Below are positions 51,466-60,399 of a stretch of 64,000 nucleotides of DNA, in pieces. The stretch is from Anaerolineae bacterium. Its GTDB lineage: Bacteria > Chloroflexota > Anaerolineae > Aggregatilineales > UBA2796. Location of the stretch: assembly GCA_019637555.1 (NCBI GenBank), contig JAHBVK010000029.1, positions 1 to 64,000 on the forward strand, in the 5' to 3' direction. The notes beneath the pieces are model-generated. The model searched no databases, was not told the origin of the DNA, and saw only the letters and a program-made list of their open reading frames with translations. Both the position numbers and the translations under genes were made by a program. The number at the start of each line of letters is the position of its first letter. Positions within the stretch are counted from its first letter, which is position 1.

Positions 51466-52713
51466 ATGTCATCCGATTCGCCTTCGATCACGATTAACTG
51501 CTGCCGTTCATGCAGATCTTCCACCCTATTGCCTGTTGTTTTCCTTGGCAATACTCCTCTGGCTAATGCGCTGTTGAAATCGCCAACTTTATCCGAGCCG
51601 GAAGCAGTCTATCCACTAAAATTGGTTTATTGTCCGCAGTGTACCTTGCTGCAAATCACCGATACCCTGACGCCGGAATCGCTGTTCCGCGAGTATGTTT
51701 ACTTTTCTTCCTACTCAGACACGGCGCTGGAAAATGCGCGTGGCATCGTTGAGCGCTTGATCAAAGATCGACAACTCTCATCACAGCACAATGTCGTTGA
51801 ACTCGCCAGCAATGACGGCTATTTGCTGCAATACTATCAGCAACACGGCATCCCCGTGTTAGGAATTGAGCCAGCTCTCAACATCGCTCAAGTAGCGCAG
51901 GCAAAAGGCGTACCTACAATACCTGAATTTTTCGGTGAATTGCTGGCACAGCAGTTAGCGCACGAGCGGCGGCATGCGGATGTAATCCACGCTAACAATG
52001 TGTTGGCACATGTCGCTGATCTCAATAGTTTCGTCGCTGGCATTGCGATCCTGCTCAAAGATAGTGGTGTTGCGGTGCTAGAGATGCCCTATGTCCGTGA
52101 TATGATCGACAATGTGGAGTTCGACACCATCTACCATGAGCATCTATCCTATTTCACACTGCATTCGCTAGATTGTCTCTTTCAGCGCCATCACTTGCAG
52201 ATCGTCGATGTAGAGCGCTTATCTATTCACGGTGGTTCGTTGCGCTTGTTCGTACAGCATCCTGATCGTGTCCCTGTATCGCAGCGCGTCCGTGATCTAC
52301 TAGCAGAAGAAGTGGCTGGCAGCGTCGATCAATACGAGTATTACCGCAGTTTCGGTGAGAAAATCGAACAGTTACGCCACGACCTATTAGCATTGCTGAA
52401 CCAGCTCAAAAGGGACGGCAAACAGATTGCCGCTTATGGTGCGTCAGCTAAAGGCAGTACGCTGCTCAATTACTGCGGCATTGGCACAGAAACACTGGAC
52501 TTTCTGGTGGATCGTAGTAAGGTGAAGCAAGGCTTATATACGCCGGGTACACATTTGCGTATCGAGCCAGTGTCAAAACTTTTGGAAGCTCAACCGGATT
52601 ATGTCCTCTTACTGGTTTGGAACTTTGCCACTGAAATCCTGAACCAGCAGTTCGAGTACCGCACGCGCGGCGGCAAATTTATCGTCCCGATCCCCAACAT
52701 CAGCGTTGTCTAA
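51466..52713 (+). CDS. C-methyltransferase, NovU/TylC3-like
   Basis: 415 residues from the ATG at 51466; an in-frame GTG at 51442 is an alternative start. N-terminal zinc module with CCRSC and CPQC, a methyltransferase core (VVELASNDGYLLQYYQQHG, then HANNVLAHVADLNSFV, IYHEHLSYF), and the C-terminal domain GKQIAAYGASAKGSTLLNYCG. This layout is that of NDP-sugar C-3 methyltransferases making branched deoxysugars. The GAGGAGG site is 15 bp upstream inside a short inverted repeat. Head of the long right-hand operon. Confidence 0.9.
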   Translation: MSSDSPSITINCCRSCRSSTLLPVVFLGNTPLANALLKSPTLSEPEAVYPLKLVYCPQCTLLQITDTLTPESLFREYVYFSSYSDTALENARGIVERLIKDRQLSSQHNVVELASNDGYLLQYYQQHGIPVLGIEPALNIAQVAQAKGVPTIPEFFGELLAQQLAHERRHADVIHANNVLAHVADLNSFVAGIAILLKDSGVAVLEMPYVRDMIDNVEFDTIYHEHLSYFTLHSLDCLFQRHHLQIVDVERLSIHGGSLRLFVQHPDRVPVSQRVRDLLAEEVAGSVDQYEYYRSFGEKIEQLRHDLLALLNQLKRDGKQIAAYGASAKGSTLLNYCGIGTETLDFLVDRSKVKQGLYTPGTHLRIEPVSKLLEAQPDYVLLLVWNFATEILNQQFEYRTRGGKFIVPIPNISVV

Positions 52714-52725
52714 GGCACATTGTTG

Positions 52726-53652
52726 ATGAAGCGCGTACTGGTGACCGGAGCAAGTGGCTTTATCGGCGGGCATACACTGCCGCTGCTTCTGCAGGCTGGC
52801 TACGAAGTCCACGCCGCAGCACGACACATACCAACTGCTGATCCGCATTTGGCTGTACACTGGCATCAAGCGGACTTGTTGGAAAGCACGCAGGTGGATC
52901 GCTTGTTCACTGCGATTGCCCCCACGCATTTGTTGCACATGGCATGGGTAGCCACGCCGAAACTATACTGGTCATCTCCCGACAATTTACGCTGGCTACA
53001 AGCTAGTCTCGACCTCGTGCAGCAGTTTGAACTGCATGGTGGACAGCGTATGATCGTTGCTGGTACATGCGCTGAATATGATTGGCGCTACGGCTATCTC
53101 AGCGAACAAGTAACGCCACTGCAACCCACCACACTTTACGGTACCAGCAAAAACGCATTGCAGTCTGTCCTCAGCGCCTATACTCAACAGAAAAGCGACT
53201 TCAGTGTGGCATGGGGGCGGATGTTTTTCACCTTCGGACCACATGAACATCCAGATCGCGTTGTTCCCTATGTGATCCGCGCGTTGCTCAAGGGGGAAAC
53301 GGCACGCTGTTCTGCAGGCACACAGGTGCGTGATTTCTTGTATGTAGAGGATGCCGCCGCTGCCTTTGTCGCCCTGCTCGACTCGCAGGTAAAGGGTGCG
53401 GTCAACGTCTGTTCAGGACGTAGTTCCACACTGCGCCAGATACTTGAACTAGTAGCCACAAAACTAGATCGGCTTGATGCGGTGCATTTCGGGGCAATTC
53501 CTGCATCAGCAAGTGAACCCAACCTGCTGATCGGTGACACTACGCGACTAAACAGCGAGGTCGGTTGGTCGCCTGCCTTTTCGCTCGATCAAGCGGTTCA
53601 GCGTACTGTCGATTGGTGGCGGGAACATCTCTTAGAACGCCGTACCCCATGA
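52726..53652 (+). CDS. NAD-dependent epimerase/dehydratase
   Basis: 308 residues from the ATG at 52726. Cofactor loop TGASGFIGGH, Tyr/Lys pair in YGTSKNAL, GTCAEYDW upstream of it, and the C-terminal STLRQILELVATKL. Extended SDR of the NDP-sugar type; likely a 4-ketoreductase or epimerase acting with the two flanking methyltransferases on an NDP-deoxysugar. Starts 12 bp after the preceding stop. Confidence 0.9.
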   Translation: MKRVLVTGASGFIGGHTLPLLLQAGYEVHAAARHIPTADPHLAVHWHQADLLESTQVDRLFTAIAPTHLLHMAWVATPKLYWSSPDNLRWLQASLDLVQQFELHGGQRMIVAGTCAEYDWRYGYLSEQVTPLQPTTLYGTSKNALQSVLSAYTQQKSDFSVAWGRMFFTFGPHEHPDRVVPYVIRALLKGETARCSAGTQVRDFLYVEDAAAAFVALLDSQVKGAVNVCSGRSSTLRQILELVATKLDRLDAVHFGAIPASASEPNLLIGDTTRLNSEVGWSPAFSLDQAVQRTVDWWREHLLERRTP

Positions 53653-54824
53653 ACGAGACTTACTACTGCCCTTTGTGTTCAGCGCCCGCCTCCTTTACTC
53701 TGTACGAACGCAGCGGCGTTCCCGTACAGCAGCATCAAATCATGCCAACGGCACGGGCAGCGCGGGAGATCGCTCGGGGCACTTTACATATCATGCTCTG
53801 CGATTACTGCGGATTTGTATTCAACGCTTCTTTTGAACCCGGCAAAGTCAGCTACGACGAACACTACGACAACGCACAACAGCACTCCGCCTTCTTCAGC
53901 AGCTATCTCGATGAGCTAGTACATCATTTGGTCCACGAGCGAGGAATACACAACGCCAACATCATCGAAATCGGCTGCGGATCGGGCGATTTTCTGCGTA
54001 GAATGGTGATGGCAGACTCTAGTAATCGTGGCTACGGCTTCGATCCAGCGTATAGCGGTCCCGAAAACGACCTCAATGGTCGGTTAACCTTTCGACAACA
54101 GCGCTTCACTGGTGCAGCGAGTATTCCTCAAACAGACGCCGTGATCTGCCGCCATGTGATTGAACACATTGCTGACCCCGCTGCCTTTTTGCGCACCATT
54201 AAATCAGCAGTCACGGACTCCCCACGTGCTCGCTTGTATTTTGAGACTCCCGATCTCAATTGGATTCTGGAAAATACAGCGTTCTGGGACTTTTTCTACG
54301 AACATTGCTCCTATTTCACGCCCGCATCACTAAGTTTTGCCTTTGAAAGCGCTGGTTTTCGTGTCGATGCCTTACGCCTCCTGTTTGATCAGCAATATAT
54401 GTGGCTAGAAGCGGGTTTGAACGCAAAAGATCGCTTCTCCACTCAACCTGCCAAATCGGAGCAACTGCTGACCGCGGCGCGTACCTTTGCCCGTTCTGTC
54501 CCCGTGCGCTTGGAGGCATGGCGTACTAAGTTGCAATCATACACGCGGCAAGGCGGTGTGGCGCTATGGGGAGCTGGCGCAAAAGGAGTCACCTTCGCCA
54601 ACCTCATCGATCCACAGGCGGAACTGCTGCAAGGTGTAGTTGATCTCAATCCCCACAAGCAAGGCAACTACCTACCCGGTACCGGACATCCGATCTTCAG
54701 TTTGCGTCAGGCGGCAGCACAAGGAATCCGCACACTGTTGATCATGAATCCGAATTATTTGGCGGAAAGCGCTAAGCTCTTGCGCGAGCTTGACAGCGAT
54801 ATATCACTTGTAGCATTGGAGTGA
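53649..54824 (+). CDS. C-methyltransferase-like SAM enzyme with zinc module
   Basis: 391 residues from the ATG at 53649, which overlaps the previous stop (ATGA); a longer frame reading through the upstream gene is a shadow. YYCPLCSA and CDYCGFVF provide four cysteines; methyltransferase motif I is IIEIGCGSGDFLRRM, followed by VICRHVIEHIADP. The C-terminal VALWGAGAKGVTFANLID matches the second Rossmann-like domain of NovU-type enzymes. Possibly modifies the same sugar as the gene at 51466, at another position. Confidence 0.88.
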   Translation: MNETYYCPLCSAPASFTLYERSGVPVQQHQIMPTARAAREIARGTLHIMLCDYCGFVFNASFEPGKVSYDEHYDNAQQHSAFFSSYLDELVHHLVHERGIHNANIIEIGCGSGDFLRRMVMADSSNRGYGFDPAYSGPENDLNGRLTFRQQRFTGAASIPQTDAVICRHVIEHIADPAAFLRTIKSAVTDSPRARLYFETPDLNWILENTAFWDFFYEHCSYFTPASLSFAFESAGFRVDALRLLFDQQYMWLEAGLNAKDRFSTQPAKSEQLLTAARTFARSVPVRLEAWRTKLQSYTRQGGVALWGAGAKGVTFANLIDPQAELLQGVVDLNPHKQGNYLPGTGHPIFSLRQAAAQGIRTLLIMNPNYLAESAKLLRELDSDISLVALE

Positions 54825-54828
54825 GTAC

Positions 54829-55593
54829 ATGCAGCTACTGATCGATACAGATACGCAAAAACTGACAGTCACTGATGGTGCAGCTAGTCGGACACTACCG
54901 CTTTACAGCATAGAAGCGTTTGCATTGCTATCGCGTCAATGGCTCAAAGTTGGTTGGGATCAGAAGTATCCGCACCAGTTCAGTTGGTTCGGGCGTCCGG
55001 TAATTCAGATTCCTGAAGATTTGATCCGCTTGCAAGAAGTAATTTACGCGGTGCAGCCGGATGTCATCATTGAAGCAGGCGTGGCACATGGTGGTTCGTT
55101 GATCTTTTATGCTAGCTTGTGCAAAGCGATGGAGCGTGGGCGCGTGATCGGCATCGATATCGAAATCCGCCCGCACAATCGTCGAGCAATTGAATCGCAC
55201 GCGCTATTCGCGCTGATTACCTTACTCGAAGCGGACTCCGCTGCGCCGAGCACAGTTGAGCAAGTGCGTTCGCTGCTCAAGCCAAATGAAAAAGTGTTGA
55301 TTATTCTTGACTCTAATCATTCCAGAGATCATGTACTTGCGGAATTAGAAGCGTACAACCAGTTTGTAACGTCGGGGTCATATTTGATTGTCGCTGATGG
55401 CATCACCTACGATCTCTATGATGTGCCGCGTGGTTCGCCTCAATGGCAATGGGATAATCCAATTAATGCAGTCAAAACGTTCCTCGAAAGCCATTCCGAA
55501 TTTGTCGCAGAGACGCCGCGCAAACCCTTCACCGAGAGTGCATTAACCACGGATATCTCGTATTTTCCCAGCGGCTGGCTGCGTCGTAAGTGA
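54829..55593 (+). CDS. Cephalosporin hydroxylase-like SAM methyltransferase
   Basis: 254 residues. VIIEAGVAHGGSLIFYASL, VIGIDIEIRPHNRRAIE, ILDSNHSRDHVLAELEAYN and the DGITYDL stretch characterise the CmcI/rhamnosyl O-methyltransferase group. In glycan loci such proteins are usually sugar O-methyltransferases. Sits 4 bp after the C-methyltransferase and abuts the next GT2, so translation is likely coupled. Confidence 0.9.
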   Translation: MQLLIDTDTQKLTVTDGAASRTLPLYSIEAFALLSRQWLKVGWDQKYPHQFSWFGRPVIQIPEDLIRLQEVIYAVQPDVIIEAGVAHGGSLIFYASLCKAMERGRVIGIDIEIRPHNRRAIESHALFALITLLEADSAAPSTVEQVRSLLKPNEKVLIILDSNHSRDHVLAELEAYNQFVTSGSYLIVADGITYDLYDVPRGSPQWQWDNPINAVKTFLESHSEFVAETPRKPFTESALTTDISYFPSGWLRRK

Positions 55594-56607
55594 GTGAGTA
55601 TTTTGATTAACTTGCCACTACCACCACCTCCTGCTGACAAACATGGCTACCCATGGGAGTTGTCCGCCTCCGCAGCGGTTTGTACATCATCGTCGCTTCC
55701 GCGCATTACTATCGTCACGCCGTCTTACAATCAGGGACATTATCTAGAGGAAACGATCCGTTCGGTGCTGGCACAGGGCTATCCAAACCTTGAGTACATC
55801 GTCATTGACGGTGGTAGCAAGGATAACAGCGTCGAAATCATCCAAAAATATGCTGCGTATCTGAGTTACTGGGTCAGCGAACCGGATCATGGGCAAGCGC
55901 ATGCGATCAACAAAGGCTTTGCCCGCGCGACAGGTGAAGTGATGGGTTGGCTCAACTCCGATGACTTGATGCTGCCGGGGGCATTGTGCGCGATCGGGCA
56001 AACCTTTGACGCAAATCCTGCAACTTCTGTGGTCTACGGACTGCGAAAAGTGATCGATGCCAACAGCCGTGTACAGACCCGGTGGTTGCGTGGCATCCCC
56101 GACGAGTTCATCTTCAAGCGTGTTGACTTTATCCCGCAAGAAACGGTCTATTGGTCGCGCCGCGTTTGGGAACAGGTCGGGGGGCTGGATGAGAGCTTCC
56201 AATTCGCACTCGACTACGAGTTTTTCCTACGCATCCTCCAACGGGGGTATGATTTTAACTTGTTGCCGCACTACATCGGCGCATTTCGGATGTACGCAGA
56301 TGGCAAAACCAGCGCCATGCCAGAGATTATGCATCTTGAACTGCCACGTATCTATGAGAAGTATCGCGGGCAGGCAATGACTCTGACACAAGCTTCGGCT
56401 GATCTCGGTTGGCGAAGACGCATGGTGTTGCGCCTACTCAAGGAGATGGAACATCAGTCGTTTATGGATAATGCGCGGCTGGCGTGGCTGCTTATGCAAG
56501 CTGCCAATAATCCGCTGCTGTCGCTTCCGCTGATCGCACTACATCGCGTATATCGCTTGCTGCGCGACTTAAGTCGTCGTCAGTTAACGAAAGTGAAGGA
56601 TGAATAA
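55594..56607 (+). CDS. GT2 glycosyltransferase
   Basis: 337 residues from a GTG immediately after the previous stop. A proline-rich start, then RITIVTPSYNQGHYLEETIRSVL, VIDGGSKDNSVEII, DHGQAHAINKGF, NSDDLMLPG and ETVYWSRRVWEQVGGLDE. Strong similarity to residues 240-460 of the GT2 at 45459. Probably cytosolic, adding a sugar to the lipid-linked glycan. Donor unknown. Confidence 0.92.
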   Translation: MSILINLPLPPPPADKHGYPWELSASAAVCTSSSLPRITIVTPSYNQGHYLEETIRSVLAQGYPNLEYIVIDGGSKDNSVEIIQKYAAYLSYWVSEPDHGQAHAINKGFARATGEVMGWLNSDDLMLPGALCAIGQTFDANPATSVVYGLRKVIDANSRVQTRWLRGIPDEFIFKRVDFIPQETVYWSRRVWEQVGGLDESFQFALDYEFFLRILQRGYDFNLLPHYIGAFRMYADGKTSAMPEIMHLELPRIYEKYRGQAMTLTQASADLGWRRRMVLRLLKEMEHQSFMDNARLAWLLMQAANNPLLSLPLIALHRVYRLLRDLSRRQLTKVKDE

Positions 56608-56612
56608 TCATC

Positions 56613-57197
56613 ATGCTCGATCTCAACAACTATATTGCCCGGTACTTGGAGGAAGTGACCCAGATCGCTGCCCAGATCGATCAGCAAGCGATCAAACAGG
56701 CGATTGACGTACTGCGCGAACTCCGCCAGAGACAGGGACGTTTATTCATCCTCGGCGTGGGTGGCAGTGCAGGTAACGCTTCGCACGCTGTCAACGATTT
56801 CCGTAAGATCGCTGGCATGGAGACTTACGCACCGACCGATAACGTGTCAGAACTGACGGCGTGGGTCAATGACGTGAGTTGGGAAGCCGTTTTTGCCAAC
56901 TGGTTGCAGGGTTCGCATCTACACGACGGCGATGCGCTACTAATCTTCTCCGTCGGTGGTGGCTCATCTACCACATCGCTAAACCTAGTCCGCGCGATGG
57001 AATACGGGAAGTCTGTCGGCAGCCGGATCATCGCCGTTGTCAGTCGTGATGGCGGCATGGCAAAACAGCTCGCAGATGTCACCATCCTTGTCCCCGTTGT
57101 TTCCACAGAGCGGATCACTCCACACGCCGAAAGCTGGCAAGCGGTGGTCTGGCACCTGATCGTCAACGCGCTGGCGACCATGAACGAGGGCGAGTAA
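56613..57197 (+). CDS. gmhA: SIS-domain phosphoheptose isomerase
   Basis: 194 residues, the usual GmhA length. GVGGSAGNASHAVNDFRKI carries the sugar-phosphate loop, followed by FSVGGGSSTTSLN and a C-terminal SWQAVVWHLIVNAL helix. GmhA converts sedoheptulose 7-phosphate to D-glycero-D-manno-heptose 7-phosphate. The assignment is supported by gmhB directly downstream, the transaldolase next to it and a HddA-type kinase at the right edge. Confidence 0.9.
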   Translation: MLDLNNYIARYLEEVTQIAAQIDQQAIKQAIDVLRELRQRQGRLFILGVGGSAGNASHAVNDFRKIAGMETYAPTDNVSELTAWVNDVSWEAVFANWLQGSHLHDGDALLIFSVGGGSSTTSLNLVRAMEYGKSVGSRIIAVVSRDGGMAKQLADVTILVPVVSTERITPHAESWQAVVWHLIVNALATMNEGE

Positions 57198-57201
57198 TCA
57201 G

Positions 57202-57786
57202 GTGGGTCAGCGCGGCATTTTCCTAGATCGAGATGGTACCCTTAACCATCTCGTCTACTACGCCGATACCGATGAATGGGAGTCGCCGCGCACCAGTGAT
57301 ACCCTCCGCCTGATTGATGGTGTAGACGTAGCGTTGCGTCGTTTGATTGATGCTGGTTGGTTTCTGTTCCTTGTCTCTAATCAACCGAGCTATGCCAAAG
57401 GCAAAACTTCATTGGAAAACTTACAAGCAGTGCATAATGCATTAGACGCACAACTGCTTCACTCAGGCGTACATTTAAGCGCGGCATACTACTGCTATCA
57501 TCATCCACGCGGCATTGTGCCTGCCTACACTACAAACTGTGAATGTCGCAAACCGGGAACAAAGTCGTTGCGAGAAGCGGCTGCCTCCTTCGATCTAGAG
57601 TTGAACAATTGCTGGATGATCGGTGATCAAGATAGCGATGTACAGTGCGGGCAGAATGCGGGCTGCCGGACCATCTTGTTGGAATACAGCCATTCAGCAT
57701 CCAAGCGTGGCAACTCGCGACCTGATCATGGGGTTATAAGACTGATAGACGCAGTTGACTGGATTTTGCGGCAAGATCACAAGTAG
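57202..57786 (+). CDS. gmhB: Heptose 1,7-bisphosphate phosphatase (HAD-IIIA)
   Basis: 194 residues from a GTG 4 bp after gmhA. HAD motif I FLDRDGTLN with Asp9/Asp11, motif II VSNQPSYAKG, the zinc loop YCYHHP...CECRKPG typical of GmhB, and motif IV MIGDQDSDV. Removes the C-7 phosphate of heptose 1,7-bisphosphate to leave heptose 1-phosphate for nucleotide activation. The nucleotidyltransferase (HddC or HldE type) is not within the window. Confidence 0.9.
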   Translation: MGQRGIFLDRDGTLNHLVYYADTDEWESPRTSDTLRLIDGVDVALRRLIDAGWFLFLVSNQPSYAKGKTSLENLQAVHNALDAQLLHSGVHLSAAYYCYHHPRGIVPAYTTNCECRKPGTKSLREAAASFDLELNNCWMIGDQDSDVQCGQNAGCRTILLEYSHSASKRGNSRPDHGVIRLIDAVDWILRQDHK

Positions 57787-57856
57787 GATGGTCGTAGGAG
57801 TATTAGCACAATCATGCTAGTACCATAGTATGTAAGTGTAGAAAAGGATGTATTGG

Positions 57857-58570
57857 ATGCAATTTACTGATCTGCGTATCAAGATTTTCGCTGACGGTGC
57901 CAACTTACAAGACATCCTCAATCTGGCACAGCTACCACACATCAAAGGCTTCACCACCAACCCCACGTTGATGCGTAAACATGGCGTTACTGATTATTCG
58001 GCATTCGCTCAACAAGTTCTCCAGCACATCACCGATCGTGCGGTTTCTTTCGAGGTATTCAGCGATGAATTCGACGAAATGGAACGCCAAGCCCGCTTGA
58101 TTGCAGGTTGGGGCGAGAATGTCTATGTCAAGATTCCAGTTACTAATACGCGCCGCGAGTCGTCCGCTGCTTTAATACAGAAGCTGGCGGCAGATGGATT
58201 GAAGTTAAACGTCACCGCCATTATGACACCCGCACAAGTACGAAAAGTCAGCGACGCGCTGCAAGCGGAGGTGCCATCCATTGTCTCGGTTTTCGCCGGA
58301 CGGATCGCTGATGCGGGCTGCGACCCGCTGCCGATCATGATCGAATCGCTAAAAATCTTGCGAGATTTGCCTAACGCAGAATTATTGTGGGCGAGTCCGC
58401 GCGAGGTGTTTAACGTTGTGCAGGCGGAGCAAATCGGCTGTCCAATCATTACCATGACCAGTGATCTGCTGGCGAAGCTCCCCAATCTCGGCAAAGACTT
58501 GGAAGACTATTCATTGGATACCGTGAAAATGTTTTACAACGATGCCCAAGCATCGCAGTTTAAGCTGTGA
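57857..58570 (+). CDS. Transaldolase (TalC/F6P-aldolase-like)
   Basis: 237 residues from the ATG at 57857, which has AAGGA 8 bp upstream; an ATG three codons earlier overlaps that site. Schiff-base Lys92 in VYVKIP, early IKIFADGANLQDI, GFTTNPTLMR, and SVFAGRIADAG. Transaldolase-family enzymes exchange dihydroxyacetone units. Placement beside gmhA suggests it supplies sedoheptulose 7-phosphate for the heptose branch, a sensible but inferred role. Confidence 0.88.
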   Translation: MQFTDLRIKIFADGANLQDILNLAQLPHIKGFTTNPTLMRKHGVTDYSAFAQQVLQHITDRAVSFEVFSDEFDEMERQARLIAGWGENVYVKIPVTNTRRESSAALIQKLAADGLKLNVTAIMTPAQVRKVSDALQAEVPSIVSVFAGRIADAGCDPLPIMIESLKILRDLPNAELLWASPREVFNVVQAEQIGCPIITMTSDLLAKLPNLGKDLEDYSLDTVKMFYNDAQASQFKL

Positions 58571-58638
58571 TTGCTCGTAAACTGAGGATTTGGTATCTGT
58601 AAGTGACTGGGAACACAGTAAACGGAGCGCCTGTTATT

Positions 58639-59394
58639 ATGGCTGCTGAATGCAACATTAGTTTGATCCTGCCCGCGTATAACGAATCGCGTACGATTGC
58701 CAGCACCATCATAGAGGCAATGCGTTATTTCAAAGCACGGGATTTAAGCTATGAGATCATCGTTTCTGCAGATGGTAACGATGGCACGCGCGAGATCGTA
58801 GCGGAGATGGCGCAGTCGAATCCGGCGTTGCAAGTCATCGGTAATCCTGAGCGTATGGGCAAGGGTCACGGAATCAGAGAAGCGATGCGCCTTACACACG
58901 GCGAGATCGTCGGCTTTGCTGATGCCGATAACAAGACTCCCATAGATGAGTTGGACAAATTTCTGCCGCTGCTGCGGGAAGGCTACGATCTGGTGATCGG
59001 TTCTCGCGGCTTGAAAGAGTCGCGGATCGAACGCAAGCAACCCTTGTACCGTCAGCTCGGCTCGCGGGGTTTCGGCATTCTCATGCGTACTATCACCGGA
59101 CTTCACGACATCATTGATACACAGTGTGGCTTTAAATTCTTTCAGCGCCATATCGGGCACGATTTGTTTGCTCGTCAGCGCATTGATGGCTACATGTATG
59201 ATGTCGAAATTCTCTATCTCGCTAAACAAGCGGGCTACCGCATGGCGCAAGTGCCGATCCGTTGGCGTGATGACGGCGATAGCCGCCTGCAACTGCTCAG
59301 TGGTAACATCCGCAACGTGATGGATATTTTCCGCATTCGTTTCATGTCGCATCCCAAACCAGCGGCAAATCCCGAAGTGGCACTGCCTCACTAA
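58639..59394 (+). CDS. GT2 glycosyltransferase, polyprenyl-phosphate glucosyltransferase (ALG5)-like
   Basis: 251 residues from the ATG at 58639; a GTG 12 codons upstream is an alternative. SLILPAYNESRTIASTIIEAM, VSADGNDGTREIV, GKGHGIREAM, GFADADNKTPIDEL, GSRGLKESRIERKQPLYRQLGSRGF and DTQCGFKFF are close to dolichyl- or polyprenyl-phosphate beta-glucosyltransferases. Would make a lipid-linked sugar donor for GT-C enzymes such as those at 9665 or 47057. Confidence 0.92.
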   Translation: MAAECNISLILPAYNESRTIASTIIEAMRYFKARDLSYEIIVSADGNDGTREIVAEMAQSNPALQVIGNPERMGKGHGIREAMRLTHGEIVGFADADNKTPIDELDKFLPLLREGYDLVIGSRGLKESRIERKQPLYRQLGSRGFGILMRTITGLHDIIDTQCGFKFFQRHIGHDLFARQRIDGYMYDVEILYLAKQAGYRMAQVPIRWRDDGDSRLQLLSGNIRNVMDIFRIRFMSHPKPAANPEVALPH

Positions 59395-59433
59395 GATCAT
59401 GCGTCTTTGTTAGAAAGATCAGGTTCACCTTCA

Positions 59434-60387
59434 ATGCATTATTTCGTCACTGGTGGAGCAGGATTCATCGGCAGCAATCTTGTGGATCGCCTGCTGCAAG
59501 CTAGTCACCATGTCACTGTCTACGACAATCTCAGCACCGGGCAGATTGAATTCCTTAAGCGAGCGCAAGAATCAGCGCAGTTCAAGCTGGTGCAAGGCGA
59601 TACGCTCGACCTACCTGCGCTGACTTCTGCCATGCATGGCTGCGAGTTCGTGTTTCACCTCGCCGCCAATGCCGATGTGCGTTTCGGGACGGAACATCCG
59701 CGCAAAGACCTCGAACAGAATACCATCGCCACCTTCAACGTACTGGAAGCGATGCGTGCCAACAGTATCCGCAAGATCGGTTTTTCCTCCACCGGATCGA
59801 TCTACGGCGAAGCAGCGCTGATCCCCACGCCGGAGGATGCGCCTTTCCCCGTGCAAACATCGCTCTACGGCGCGTCCAAACTCTCCGGCGAAGGCTTGAT
59901 CGCTGCCTACTGCGAAGGCTTCGGCTTTCAGGGCTATATCTTCCGGTTCGTTTCCATCCTTGGAGAGCGATACACGCACGGACACATCTTCGATTTCTAT
60001 CGCCAACTGCTTGCCGATCCGCATCATCTGCGTGTGCTCGGCAATGGTCAGCAGCGCAAATCCTATCTCTACGTGCAGGACTGCATCAACGCCATCTTCA
60101 CGGTGATCGAACACGCTCAGGAAAAGGTCAACATCTATAACTTGGGTACGGATGAATACTGCCGCGTGGTAGATTCCATCGGCTGGATCGCGGATCGGCT
60201 AGGCATCAAGCCGGAGTTGCAATTCACGGGCGGCGAACGCGGCTGGATCGGGGATAATCCCTTCATCTTTCTGAATTGCAGCAAAGTGCGGGCGCTCGGC
60301 TGGCAGCCCAAGCTGACGATCCAGCAGAGCGTGGTCAAGACGCTGGAATATTTAATGGAACAAAACTGGCTGCTAGAACGGCGCTAG
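59434..60387 (+). CDS. GalE-like NAD-dependent epimerase/dehydratase
   Basis: 317 residues from the ATG at 59434. FVTGGAGFIGSNLVDRLL, YDNLSTG, FHLAANADVRFG, SSTGSIYGEAALIP and the catalytic SLYGASKLSGE are UDP-glucose 4-epimerase-like; the C-terminal KVNIYNLGTDEYCRVVD is also typical. Exact sugar unknown. Leads the block nucleotide-sugar dehydrogenase, SDR, Gfo/Idh, HddA. Confidence 0.92.
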   Translation: MHYFVTGGAGFIGSNLVDRLLQASHHVTVYDNLSTGQIEFLKRAQESAQFKLVQGDTLDLPALTSAMHGCEFVFHLAANADVRFGTEHPRKDLEQNTIATFNVLEAMRANSIRKIGFSSTGSIYGEAALIPTPEDAPFPVQTSLYGASKLSGEGLIAAYCEGFGFQGYIFRFVSILGERYTHGHIFDFYRQLLADPHHLRVLGNGQQRKSYLYVQDCINAIFTVIEHAQEKVNIYNLGTDEYCRVVDSIGWIADRLGIKPELQFTGGERGWIGDNPFIFLNCSKVRALGWQPKLTIQQSVVKTLEYLMEQNWLLERR

Positions 60388-60399
60388 GCGGTAAAGCAT

